Part shown: positions 25,083 through 33,536 of the stretch, piece after piece | Layout of the letters: each line of letters starts with the position of its first letter | Position numbering within the stretch: the stretch's first letter is position 1 | NCBI GenBank assembly: GCA_963931055.1 | Contig: OZ006987.1 | Span: 2,294,001 to 2,358,000 of the forward strand | Source: Coprenecus sp949297365 | GTDB lineage: Bacteria > Bacteroidota > Bacteroidia > Bacteroidales > UBA932 | Length of the DNA stretch: 64,000 nt | Direction of reading: 5' to 3' | Translations under genes and position numbers: made by a program | The notes under the pieces: model-generated | Databases searched by the model: none | What the model saw: the letters and a program-made list of their open reading frames with translations, nothing else | Told to the model about the DNA's origin: nothing

Positions 25083-26324
25083 CTATTTGATAATTACTGT
25101 CTGGTTGCCCTCTGAGTTGAAAGGCTGCTGGTCCTCACCTGCACCCTTATAAGTGAGCTGCTCTGCGGGAACACCTGACTTCACGAGATATTCGTATACT
25201 ACGCGGGCACGTTTCTCGGCCAGGGCTATATTCTTGGCGCGCTCGCCTGTATTGAAGTCAGCATAGCCGGTAATCGTATATACATAGTCCTGGGGACCTT
25301 TCTTAATCTGGTCCGAAAGGACGGTCAGACGGATCTGGTCCTCACGTGTGAGAACAGCCATTGCGAAGTCAAAGAATACCATCTCTTCGGGTGTGGCAGC
25401 GTCAAGAGCCTGCTGCTCGCGGAGATTCTCCAGTTCGTCGTTGGCCTTTGCCAGCTCTTTCTCAGCGATGTCTGCACGCTGCTGGGCTGTAGCGGCATTC
25501 TTCTGAGCATCTGCAAGCTGACTTTCCAGATTGTCTTCTTTCTCCTGTGCTGCTACTGCAGCCTCTTCTGCCTCCCTCTTCATGGTATTGATGTCCTCAA
25601 GAGTATAGCCTGCGGCACCGCGCTGGAAGTCTCTCTTGCCGAAACGGTAAGTTACACCGACTGATATATCGCCGTTGCCAAGGAAACGTCCTCTGCCTGA
25701 GTATTGTACGGGATTGAGGCTTGCCATTCCCAGGATACCTCTGAGCTCAAGATTGATGTCCACGCTGGGGGACACTCTGAATTTATTGATCAGACCGGCA
25801 GTAAAAGCAAAATTGGCGGGGGCATCCATGGTACCGGACGCGGTTTTGGATGCATCGGTGAAATTGCTGCCATACAGTCCCATACCAGCAAAGAGTACGG
25901 CGTAGTATACGCGGTTCTCCTTGTATCCGCCGATCCAGTTGGACATGTTCAGCATGGCATCCACGTGTCCGTAGAGGAAAGGCCATTTGATCTTCTCGTC
26001 ACTGCGCACTGTGTTGAAGTTTCCGCCTTGCAGTCCGGCCCTGACACCCACTACGGGATGCAGCCACTTAGCAACGCTGAACTCTCCGTTAATCCCGAAT
26101 CTGTCGCCCCAGGCGCCTTGGTTGTTGCTGCTATATACGGAGAATCCTGTTCCGAATCCGAGGGATATTTCCCAGTTGTCCCAGAACTTGTTGGTTACAA
26201 AACCTTTAAAACTGGGATAAGGTTCAACGTCTGTTCTCAATGAATCCTTACCGTCTCCCGCTGTAAGAGAAAAGGAAGACAAAAGTAAGATAAAAGCGAT
26301 AGTTGTTAAATAAAACTTTTTCAT
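25083..26324 (-). CDS. OmpA-family outer-membrane protein
   Basis: A 413-residue protein anchoring the outer membrane to peptidoglycan. It has a signal peptide (1-22), an N-terminal beta-barrel (about 35-240, ending ISVGVTYRFGKR), a coiled coil rich in Ala, Glu, Gln and Lys (about 245-315), and a C-terminal OmpA-like domain (about 320-413). The peptidoglycan-binding loop is recognisable in TGYADFNTG followed by NIALAEKRARVVYEYL. It stands alone between a good terminator and its own promoter. Confidence 0.9.
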   Translation of the reverse strand: MKKFYLTTIAFILLLSSFSLTAGDGKDSLRTDVEPYPSFKGFVTNKFWDNWEISLGFGTGFSVYSSNNQGAWGDRFGINGEFSVAKWLHPVVGVRAGLQGGNFNTVRSDEKIKWPFLYGHVDAMLNMSNWIGGYKENRVYYAVLFAGMGLYGSNFTDASKTASGTMDAPANFAFTAGLINKFRVSPSVDINLELRGILGMASLNPVQYSGRGRFLGNGDISVGVTYRFGKRDFQRGAAGYTLEDINTMKREAEEAAVAAQEKEDNLESQLADAQKNAATAQQRADIAEKELAKANDELENLREQQALDAATPEEMVFFDFAMAVLTREDQIRLTVLSDQIKKGPQDYVYTITGYADFNTGERAKNIALAEKRARVVYEYLVKSGVPAEQLTYKGAGEDQQPFNSEGNQTVIIK

Positions 26325-26345
26325 AAAAAGTAATTTAATTTTTTA

Positions 26346-26353
26346 CAAAAATA
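26346..26353 (-). promoter_or_regulatory. -7 element of the OmpA-type gene
   Basis: CAAAAATA reads TATTTTTG on the minus strand, 22 bases before the ATG. It lies in a very AT-rich gap shared with the capsule promoter. Confidence 0.5.
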
Positions 26354-26456
26354 CACAAAATCAATAAAATCAGTATATATTTTTTGAAAAAATTCATAAG
26401 AAAGACGGAGTGATTTTAAAATTTGAAAAAATAACAATACATATCAATATTGTGTT

Positions 26457-26464
26457 TATCTTTG
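26457..26464 (+). promoter_or_regulatory. -7 element of the first polysaccharide operon
   Basis: TATCTTTG matches TAnnTTTG and lies 46 bases before the UpxY-like ATG. No long inverted repeats of the kind that flank invertible Bacteroides capsule promoters are visible around it, so phase variation by inversion is not supported here. Confidence 0.65.
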
Positions 26465-26509
26465 CAAAGTACGATGTTTTGAAAATGTCTAAGCAGGCGT
26501 ACGTGAACT

Positions 26510-27130
26510 ATGGAAGACATATTGTCTGGACGTGCGGAAAATGTCGCTGATACTCAATCTATTATGTTGGATGTGAGGAGCCAGAGGAATGCTTTTGATG
26601 CAAATACTCCTGTGTGGTGGGCTATGAGTGCTCCGTATCAGAGAGAGCTGAAGGCCAAGGCGGCACTGGACAAGTTGGGTATAGAGAATTTCGTACCTAT
26701 GCGTTATCAGGCTGTCCGCAAGAGAACCGGATCAATGGCCAGGGAGTTGCTTCCGGCTATACACAATCTGATATTTGTCCGTGGATCCAAGCCGTGTGTC
26801 AGCCAGGCGAAGAAGGATATCCTCTGGCTTCAGTGGCTTACAAGACCGGAAGATGGGAAGAACGTACCCGTTACAGTTCCCGATAAGGACATGGCTCAGT
26901 TCATCGCGGTGACCAATACATATAACGAACATCTTATATATATACATCCGGACGAGATTGACCTGCGGAAGGGCACCCCTGTCCGTATTCTGGGAGGACC
27001 GTTCAACGGCTTTGAGGGCACTTTCATCAAAGTGAAAGGTTCCAGGAAAAAAAGGGTGGTGGTCATGCTCAAAGGAATAGTGGGGGTGGCAATGGCAGAG
27101 ATAACGCCGGACCTTTTGGAAATATTATAA
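26510..27130 (+). CDS. UpxY-type NusG-like transcription antiterminator
   Basis: A 206-residue NusG paralogue that lets RNA polymerase read through the long operon behind it. The NGN domain begins at about residue 35 (VWWAMSAPYQRELKAKAALDKLGIENFVPM). A C-terminal KOW segment follows at about 155-190 (GTPVRILGGPFNGFEGTFIK). In Bacteroides, UpxY proteins head capsule operons and act only on their own locus. Its position as first gene, just after the promoter and 17 bases before the export gene, fits that role. No UpxZ partner is present. Confidence 0.9.
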   Translation: MEDILSGRAENVADTQSIMLDVRSQRNAFDANTPVWWAMSAPYQRELKAKAALDKLGIENFVPMRYQAVRKRTGSMARELLPAIHNLIFVRGSKPCVSQAKKDILWLQWLTRPEDGKNVPVTVPDKDMAQFIAVTNTYNEHLIYIHPDEIDLRKGTPVRILGGPFNGFEGTFIKVKGSRKKRVVVMLKGIVGVAMAEITPDLLEIL

Positions 27131-27147
27131 TTGAAAATCAATAACCG

Positions 27148-27960
27148 ATGACACATAGAACCATATTTACAATTCTTGCTGCAGCCATGACCGGCATTGC
27201 CATATTGGGCTCCTGCGCTGTGGCCAAACAAGTTCCGTATTTTCAGGACATACTGTCAGACAGCACGCTGGCTATCATACCGGAGCCGGTGCCTATTCGG
27301 CTGGAACCTGAAGACAAGATCTCAATCCTGGTCAACAGCCGTGACCCCCAGTTGATGATGCTTTTCAATCTGCCGGTGATCCAGAGGTATATCGGAAGCG
27401 ACAATCCTTCATTGAGCAGTAACAGTTATCTGACCGGATACACGATAGACGGCGAGGGGAATATAGATTTCCCGGTGCTGGGCAAGATTCACTTGGCCGG
27501 CAAGACCAGAGAAGAGGCGGCTATATATATAAAGGAGCAACTGGTCTCCAACAATCTTATAAAGGATCCTGTGGTGACCATCGAGTACATGAATCTGACC
27601 GTATCGGTGCTCGGAGAGGTCAACAAACCCGGACGATACAGCATTGACAGAGATAGAGTCACCATATTCGATGCTCTCAGTATGGCGGGCGACCTGACTA
27701 TCTACGGTCTGAGGGAGCATGTTACGGTCATGCGCGAAGTGGATGGAGAACAGAAGATATACGAAGTGAACCTTACATCCGCTGAAGACGTACTGTCATC
27801 ACCTGTGTTCTACTTACGTCAGAATGATTTCATCTATGTAGAGCCTAACAAGATGAGGGCCAATCAGGCGACGGTCAACGGCAACAGTTTCCTGTCTTCA
27901 TCGTTCTGGGTGTCAGTGGCATCTCTCCTGGTATCTCTTGGAGTACTCATTTTTAATTAA
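27148..27960 (+). CDS. Polysaccharide export lipoprotein (Wza-like, Poly_export/SLBB)
   Basis: A 270-residue outer-membrane auxiliary (OPX) protein that forms the exit channel for polysaccharide. It has a signal sequence with lipobox ILGSC (C23), a Poly_export domain (IRLEPEDKISILVNSRDP) and one SLBB domain (VSVLGEVNKPGRYSIDRDRVTIFDALSMAGDLT). A C-terminal hydrophobic segment (SSFWVSVASLLVSLGVLIF) is typical of Bacteroidota members. It works with the Wzc-like kinase encoded 23 bases downstream. Confidence 0.92.
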   Translation: MTHRTIFTILAAAMTGIAILGSCAVAKQVPYFQDILSDSTLAIIPEPVPIRLEPEDKISILVNSRDPQLMMLFNLPVIQRYIGSDNPSLSSNSYLTGYTIDGEGNIDFPVLGKIHLAGKTREEAAIYIKEQLVSNNLIKDPVVTIEYMNLTVSVLGEVNKPGRYSIDRDRVTIFDALSMAGDLTIYGLREHVTVMREVDGEQKIYEVNLTSAEDVLSSPVFYLRQNDFIYVEPNKMRANQATVNGNSFLSSSFWVSVASLLVSLGVLIFN

Positions 27961-27983
27961 CGAAAAAGATTTGAACTGAATTT

Positions 27984-30401
27984 ATGAGCGAGAATCAGAC
28001 AAATACAGTCTCCCGTCAGGAGGAGACTATCAATATAAAGGACCTGATATTCCTTTATCTCTCAAAGTGGAAATGGTTTGTCCTGTCTCTGGCGGTGTGT
28101 CTGGGTGTGGCGGTACTTTATCTTCTTAAGTCGCCATCCGTGTATACCCGCTCTGCCACACTGCTGATAGAGGACAATGACAAGGGCAGTTCCATATCTA
28201 CAGCAGACCTCGGTTTTTCGGATATGGGACTGTTCCAGAGCAATACCAATGTCAACAACGAGATCATAGCCATGAGTTCTCCGGCTCTGATGCAGAATGT
28301 GGTGCAGCGGCTCAATCTGGATATGAACTATGCCTGTGACGGTCGTTTCCATGATGAGGTGCTGTACGGAACATCCCAGCCGGTTGTCGTGAAGATGGAG
28401 GATCTGTCGAGCAATCAGTCAGCAGCACTGACTCTTCGTATTAAGGCAGACGGAGCGGTAGAACTCTATGACTTTGTGCTGTCGGGAGAAAAGCTGAAGC
28501 ACAAAGAGAGTGTCAAAGGAAAGATGCTGCAGCCAATAAATACGCCTTTGGGCAAGGTTACTGTGTCTCCGACGGTATTTTATGCTCCAGGAACAGATAT
28601 GGAAATATTCGTGTCCAAGAGTACTCTGTACGGTGCAACGACTTCTTATTCTTCCAGACTTAAGGTCAGCCTGCTTCAGAAAGAGGCGACAGTCGTAAGC
28701 CTTTCAATAGAGGATGTGTCAGTGGAAAGGGCTAACGATGTGCTCAATACTCTCATCTCCGCATACAATGAAAGTTGGGTGGAAGCTAAGAATCAGATAG
28801 CCGTAAGCACTTCCGCCTTTATTGATGACAGGCTGCGCGTCATAGAGCAGGAGCTTGGAACAGTGGAGGAGGATATCTCCTCATATAAGAGCAAGAATCT
28901 GATATCGGATCTTCAGGTGTCTTCTGACCTTTATATCCAGCAGAGCAGCGAGACTGAGGTGAAAATGCTGGAACTCAGTAACCGCATGTATATGGCCAAA
29001 TACATCTCCGATTATCTGGCGAAAGAGGACCATGCTTTTGATCTTCTGCCGGCCGGTACCGGCATCGAGAGTTCCGGAATAGAGAATCAGATAGCGGAAT
29101 ACAACACTCTTCTTCTTCAGCGCAACAATCTGGTGGCGATCAGCTCCACTTCCAATCCGCTGGTGGTGGACTGGGATAAGAGCCTTACCTCCATGCGTGC
29201 AGCGATAGTCACTTCGCTTGACAACTATATAGTGATGCTTCAGACGCAGATGAATACGCTCCGCCAACAGGAGAGTCAGGCTACAAGCCGTATCGCTGCG
29301 ACTCCCGATCAGGCCAAGTACCTGTTGTCGGTAGAAAGGCAGCAGAAAGTCAAGGAGTCTCTCTACCTCTTCCTGTTGCAGAAGAGGGAGGAGAACGAGT
29401 TGTCACAGGCATTTACCGCATACAATACCAGGCTTATAACCCCTCCGACCGGCAGCACCAATCCGACATCTCCGGCAAAGATGCAGATCCTGCTGATCGC
29501 ATTTGTTCTCGGTCTGGCTATTCCGATGGGCGTGTTCTTCATTATCATCAGCGGCAATACAAAGTTGCGCGGTAAGAAGGACCTTGACAATATGTCTGTG
29601 CCTTATATCGGCGAGATACCTATGTATGACGGGAAGAAGCGCTCTATCAAGCGGATCCTGCCGGATATAGCCCGGAGACGGGGTGGCAAGACTGAGGATG
29701 TCAGCATAGTCGTCAAGGAGGGAAACAGAGATGTGGTCAACGAGGCGTTCAGGGTCGTACGGACCAACCTGGAGTTTATGGCAGGAGCCTCGTTACATCA
29801 CGTGTATATGACGACTTCGTTCAATCCAGGCAGCGGGAAGACATTCATAACGGCCAATATGGCCATGTCTTTGGCGATAAGAGGCCGGAAAGTACTGGTG
29901 ATTGACGGAGATCTCAGGAGGGCTACGGCCAGCAGACTGGTACAGTCTCCTTCAACAGGTCTGAGTGACTGGCTCGGGGAGCGTGAAACGGATATGGAGA
30001 AGATACTTATCCGGACAGACATTCATGAGAATCTGTGGATAATGCCTGTAGGAACCATTCCTCCCAATCCGACGGAATTACTTCAGAGCGGCAGGTTGAA
30101 GCAGTTGATAGATACGCTGAAGGACCGTTTTGACTGTATCTTCATAGACTGTCCTCCTATTAATATAGTGGCGGATACACAGATAATCAGTAAAGTTGCA
30201 GACAGGACAGTGTTTATAGTCAGAGCCGGACTGCTGGAGCGCAGTATGCTTTCCGAACTGGAGAATGATTTCCGTGACGGACGCTATCCTGCCATATGCA
30301 TGGTGCTCAACGGTACAGTGTCCAAAGGCGGACGCTACGGCTACAGATACGGTTATCAGTACGGCTACAACTACGGTTACAGTTATTATCACCAGTCATA
30401 G
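27984..30401 (+). CDS. Wzc-like polysaccharide co-polymerase with BY-kinase domain
   Basis: An 805-residue inner-membrane protein controlling chain length and export. There are two transmembrane segments (about 30-50 and 500-525) flanking a Wzz domain with a coiled-coil periplasmic part. The cytoplasmic bacterial tyrosine kinase domain has Walker A GSGKT at 616-620, Walker A' VIDGD at about 639-643 and Walker B FIDCPP at about 720. The C-terminal tail carries ten tyrosines between 785 and 802, alternating with Gly, the autophosphorylation cluster. Its phosphatase is encoded next. Confidence 0.95.
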   Translation: MSENQTNTVSRQEETINIKDLIFLYLSKWKWFVLSLAVCLGVAVLYLLKSPSVYTRSATLLIEDNDKGSSISTADLGFSDMGLFQSNTNVNNEIIAMSSPALMQNVVQRLNLDMNYACDGRFHDEVLYGTSQPVVVKMEDLSSNQSAALTLRIKADGAVELYDFVLSGEKLKHKESVKGKMLQPINTPLGKVTVSPTVFYAPGTDMEIFVSKSTLYGATTSYSSRLKVSLLQKEATVVSLSIEDVSVERANDVLNTLISAYNESWVEAKNQIAVSTSAFIDDRLRVIEQELGTVEEDISSYKSKNLISDLQVSSDLYIQQSSETEVKMLELSNRMYMAKYISDYLAKEDHAFDLLPAGTGIESSGIENQIAEYNTLLLQRNNLVAISSTSNPLVVDWDKSLTSMRAAIVTSLDNYIVMLQTQMNTLRQQESQATSRIAATPDQAKYLLSVERQQKVKESLYLFLLQKREENELSQAFTAYNTRLITPPTGSTNPTSPAKMQILLIAFVLGLAIPMGVFFIIISGNTKLRGKKDLDNMSVPYIGEIPMYDGKKRSIKRILPDIARRRGGKTEDVSIVVKEGNRDVVNEAFRVVRTNLEFMAGASLHHVYMTTSFNPGSGKTFITANMAMSLAIRGRKVLVIDGDLRRATASRLVQSPSTGLSDWLGERETDMEKILIRTDIHENLWIMPVGTIPPNPTELLQSGRLKQLIDTLKDRFDCIFIDCPPINIVADTQIISKVADRTVFIVRAGLLERSMLSELENDFRDGRYPAICMVLNGTVSKGGRYGYRYGYQYGYNYGYSYYHQS

Positions 30402-30419
30402 TTCTTGCTCGATAGGCGG

Positions 30420-31142
30420 ATGTTTTGCTTTTTTAAAAACCATACGATAGGGGAGACAGGTATTCTCAACGGCCTTACCGACTGGCACAGTCATATCCTG
30501 CCCGGGGTGGATGACGGTTTCAGGAGCATGAAGGACAGCCTGGAGGCACTCAGCCGCTACGAGTCACTTGGCATATCGGAGGTATGGCTTACGCCGCATG
30601 TCATGGAGGATGTCCCAAATGCTACAGAAGTCTTGAAGAACCGTTTCTCAGAACTGTGTGATGCATATAAGGGGGCTTTGCGCCTGCATTTGGCCGCTGA
30701 GTATATGATGGACAGTCTGTTTGAGCGCAGACTGAGGGACAGGGATCTGCTTCCTCTTGGAACCGGAGGAAAGCATCTGTTGGTAGAAACTTCGTATTTC
30801 AATCCTCCCGCAGGTCTTGTAGAGATACTTAAGAGTATTAAGGCTGCCGGCTATTTCCCCGTGCTGGCTCATCCGGAGAGGTATATGTACATGGACATGG
30901 AGGACTATTCGGCCCTGACGGACAGCGGAGTACGGTTGCAGCTCAATCTGTGCTCCCTGGCAGGGATGTACGGAAAGGAGGTGCAGGACAAGGCTTTCCG
31001 GCTGCTGAGAAAAGGATATTTCAGCATTGCCGGTACGGATTTGCACCGTCTTCCGCAACTGGAGTCCCTGACAAAGACCAGGTGTCTCCCGGGCAATATA
31101 TTTAAAAACTTATCCAAAACAGACTTATTGACAACTATCTGA
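30420..31142 (+). CDS. PHP-type tyrosine-protein phosphatase (CpsB/YwqE-like)
   Basis: A 240-residue metal-dependent phosphatase that dephosphorylates the Wzc tyrosine cluster. It is a PHP-fold protein with DWHSHILPGVDDG near the N-terminus (metal ligands H23 and H25), LAHPERY in the middle and AGTDLHR near the end. The first ATG in good context is at 30420 (MFCFFKNH); a TTG at 30405 is in frame but less likely. It is two bases upstream of the 4,6-dehydratase gene. Confidence 0.9.
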   Translation: MFCFFKNHTIGETGILNGLTDWHSHILPGVDDGFRSMKDSLEALSRYESLGISEVWLTPHVMEDVPNATEVLKNRFSELCDAYKGALRLHLAAEYMMDSLFERRLRDRDLLPLGTGGKHLLVETSYFNPPAGLVEILKSIKAAGYFPVLAHPERYMYMDMEDYSALTDSGVRLQLNLCSLAGMYGKEVQDKAFRLLRKGYFSIAGTDLHRLPQLESLTKTRCLPGNIFKNLSKTDLLTTI

Positions 31143-31144
31143 CT

Positions 31145-33106
31145 ATGCATAGACTTATTGAAAAATTTCATCTGGACCGATTTCTCAGTGCCAGGGCAGT
31201 GCTGCTGCTGGATACTGCAGTGTCGGTTATAGTCTCGGCACTGGTGCTGTTCCTATCTGGAATCTTATTTGCAGGAGACGTATTGAACCGCCCTACGCAA
31301 CTATGCTGGATATGCGGCTCGTTTGTATTTTCCGTGGTGTCGTTCCTGCTGTTCAGGACGCATAGACTGATTATACGCCACTCATCCCTGCGCGAGATAG
31401 GAATGCTCGGCCTCGCAGTCATATTGAAAGGTGTGCTCCTGACATTGATGGTCTGGGCATTGCCTTTTACCGATCTAGGCAGTACACGCATAAAGGTCGT
31501 CCTGATCCTGGATGTTCTGGGTACCGTGTTTGTACTGCTGACTGTGAGAGTCGTCATGCTCTACGTCTACGATGCGCTCAAGCGCCGCAGTCTCAGTTAC
31601 AAACCCCGTAAGAGAGTCCTCATCTACGGCATTGACGAGAAGTCCGTGGCCCTGGTTACCAGACTGCTCAATTCCCCGCATTACAGAGTTGTGGGCTTCC
31701 TGACATACGGATCAGTCCCTGAAGAGCACAGAGTGGCCGGCCTGAGAGTATTCTACTTCAAGGATGAGAAAAGTGTAGTGTACTTGCGCGAGAATGTGGG
31801 GATGGAGGCTGTCCTCTTCGCGCGGAACTCCGATGCCCGCAACGAGCAGGCGAGGCTGGTCAAGTACTGTGTAGGCAATAAGGTACGCGTGCTCATCTCG
31901 CCCGAGATAGACGAGGTGGTGGACGGGAAGGTGATGAACAGTCCGGTCCGCAAGATAAGGATAGAGGACCTGCTCGGCCGTGATGAGATACGTATATCCA
32001 TGGACGAGATCATGGCGGACTTCAAGGGTAAGACAGTCATGGTGACGGGAGCGGCAGGGTCTATCGGCAGCGAGCTGTGCCGCCAGTTGGCTACGTTCGG
32101 TATCTCCAAACTGGTGCTGTATGACAACTCCGAGACCCCGATGCATACTCTCCGTCTGGAACTGGAGGAGAGATTCCCGGAACTGAAGTTCGTACCTATA
32201 ATAGGCGACGTGCGCCTGCCGCAGAGACTGGACTTCGCATTCAGAAGCCACCATCCTCAGGTGGTCTTTCATGCAGCGGCCTACAAGCACGTGCCCCTGA
32301 TGGAGGAGAATCCCTGTGAGGCCATCTATACCAATGTCATAGGCTCGCGTTACGTAGCAGACATGTGCGTAAAGTACGATGTGGAGAAGATGGTGATGAT
32401 ATCCACCGACAAGGCTGTCAATCCGACCAATATCATGGGGTGTACCAAGCGTCTGGCTGAGATATACGTCCAGTCGCTCGGTCTGGCCATCGAGCAGGGC
32501 AAGGTGTCAGGCAAGACAAGGTTCGTTACGACCAGGTTCGGCAATGTGCTGGGCTCAAACGGCTCTGTAATACCTCGCTTCAGGGAGCAGATATCCAAGG
32601 GCGGCCCCGTTACGGTCACGCATCCGGATATCACGAGATTTTTCATGACTATTCCTGAAGCCTGCCGTCTTGTGATGGAGGCGGCGACGATGAGTACCGG
32701 CAACCAGATATTTGTATTTGATATGGGTAAGTCTGTCAAGATAGATACACTGGCCCGCAGAATGATTGAGCTGGCAGGTTTCGAGCCAGACAAGGATATA
32801 AAGATTGAGTACACCGGTCTGAGACCCGGTGAGAAACTGTACGAGGAAGTTCTCTCCGACAAGGAGAACACCATACCCACGTCCCACGAGCGCATACTCA
32901 TCGCGAAGGTGCGCGAGTACGACTACACCTCGGCGTGCGGAGTTGCCGACCGCCTCCTTGTCCTGTCGCAGGCGGTGGACATCCCCTCTGCTGTGCTGCT
33001 GATGAAGCGGACCGTTCCCGAGTTCAAGTCCCGCAACTCCCCCTACGAGCAGTACGACCTCCGAATCGAGCAGGAGCGGCAGGCCGCCGGGCAGCAGCCG
33101 TCCTGA
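31145..33106 (+). CDS. Membrane-bound UDP-GlcNAc 4,6-dehydratase (PglF/WbpM/CapD-like)
   Basis: A 653-residue nucleotide-sugar dehydratase, first step towards UDP-bacillosamine or related sugars. There are four N-terminal transmembrane helices (about 10-120), a CoA-binding-like Rossmann domain, then an SDR domain starting VTGAAGSIGSELCRQ. The catalytic triad has the T-M-K form of this subfamily (STDKAVN, then NIMGCTK, where Met replaces the SDR Tyr). It is the natural partner of the PglD, PglC and PglE-like genes at 46636-49282. Nothing suggests truncation. Confidence 0.92.
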   Translation: MHRLIEKFHLDRFLSARAVLLLDTAVSVIVSALVLFLSGILFAGDVLNRPTQLCWICGSFVFSVVSFLLFRTHRLIIRHSSLREIGMLGLAVILKGVLLTLMVWALPFTDLGSTRIKVVLILDVLGTVFVLLTVRVVMLYVYDALKRRSLSYKPRKRVLIYGIDEKSVALVTRLLNSPHYRVVGFLTYGSVPEEHRVAGLRVFYFKDEKSVVYLRENVGMEAVLFARNSDARNEQARLVKYCVGNKVRVLISPEIDEVVDGKVMNSPVRKIRIEDLLGRDEIRISMDEIMADFKGKTVMVTGAAGSIGSELCRQLATFGISKLVLYDNSETPMHTLRLELEERFPELKFVPIIGDVRLPQRLDFAFRSHHPQVVFHAAAYKHVPLMEENPCEAIYTNVIGSRYVADMCVKYDVEKMVMISTDKAVNPTNIMGCTKRLAEIYVQSLGLAIEQGKVSGKTRFVTTRFGNVLGSNGSVIPRFREQISKGGPVTVTHPDITRFFMTIPEACRLVMEAATMSTGNQIFVFDMGKSVKIDTLARRMIELAGFEPDKDIKIEYTGLRPGEKLYEEVLSDKENTIPTSHERILIAKVREYDYTSACGVADRLLVLSQAVDIPSAVLLMKRTVPEFKSRNSPYEQYDLRIEQERQAAGQQPS

Positions 33107-33153
33107 CCCGGAGTTTTTGACGAAAGTGGTTTTTTTCTTAGCCCCGAATGACT

Positions 33154-33173
33154 TACCTTTGCATTAAAGGAGG
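33154..33173 (+). promoter_or_regulatory. Internal promoter and strong Shine-Dalgarno of the antitoxin gene
   Basis: TACCTTTG at 33154-33161 matches the -7 consensus, and AAAGGAGG at 33166-33173 is a near-perfect Shine-Dalgarno eight bases before the ATG at 33182. Such a strong SD is not seen at neighbouring genes and suggests the toxin-antitoxin cassette arrived with its own signals. Confidence 0.55.
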
Positions 33174-33181
33174 ACTGTATT

Positions 33182-33448
33182 ATGAAACACACATCACAGA
33201 AAGACAGACAGGAGTACGTCAGTGTTCAGAAATTGGCCGTCCAGCTCCCTGACGAGGAGAAGGCCCGCCTGTCGAGGGACCTGATGTCGGAGGTGAGGAG
33301 GTCCCGTCTGGAGAGACTGCAGAGGGAGGTGCTGGACACAGACCTGTCCGAGGACGAGATTCGGGCGGAGGTTGAATATGTCAGACAGACAATGTATATG
33401 GAGAGAAGAGGCGATGAGGATTATAGTGGATACAAATCTGTGGATTAG
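33182..33448 (+). CDS. Probable antitoxin of a PIN-family toxin-antitoxin module
   Basis: An 88-residue highly charged, helical protein (QLPDEEKARLSRDLMSEVRR, LSEDEIRAEVEYVRQ) with no membrane segment. I recognise it by size, charge and context rather than by a domain: it overlaps by 35 bases the start of a frame encoding the first part of a PIN-domain toxin. It has its own -7 element and a strong Shine-Dalgarno. It interrupts an otherwise purely polysaccharide operon, between the 4,6-dehydratase and Ugd genes. Confidence 0.6.
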   Translation: MKHTSQKDRQEYVSVQKLAVQLPDEEKARLSRDLMSEVRRSRLERLQREVLDTDLSEDEIRAEVEYVRQTMYMERRGDEDYSGYKSVD

Positions 33449-33536
33449 CATTCTGATAAAACACAGACTGCGGAAATTGACAGCCGGGCTGTCAGGAACG
33501 AAATACAACAGAGTAAAAAAGCAAATCATACAATGA
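33414..33536 (+). pseudogene. Truncated PIN-domain toxin (first 40 codons)
   Basis: A 40-codon frame starting MRIIVDTNLWISILIKHRLR, the N-terminal strand and first helix of COG1569-type PIN toxins, including the first catalytic Asp (IIVDTN). After about 25 residues the similarity is lost (GTKYNRVKK) and a stop codon follows; a normal toxin has about 130-140 residues. The stop codon overlaps the Ugd start codon (ATGA). The remaining acidic residues of the PIN site are missing, so no nuclease activity is expected. The truncation coincides with a sharp rise in GC content. Confidence 0.72.

Noticed and set aside
26325..26509. Invertible promoter for the first polysaccharide locus
   Set aside because: Only short chance inverted repeats such as ACAATA/TATTGT flank the -7 element; the longer recombinase-type repeats seen at phase-variable Bacteroides capsule promoters are not visible.
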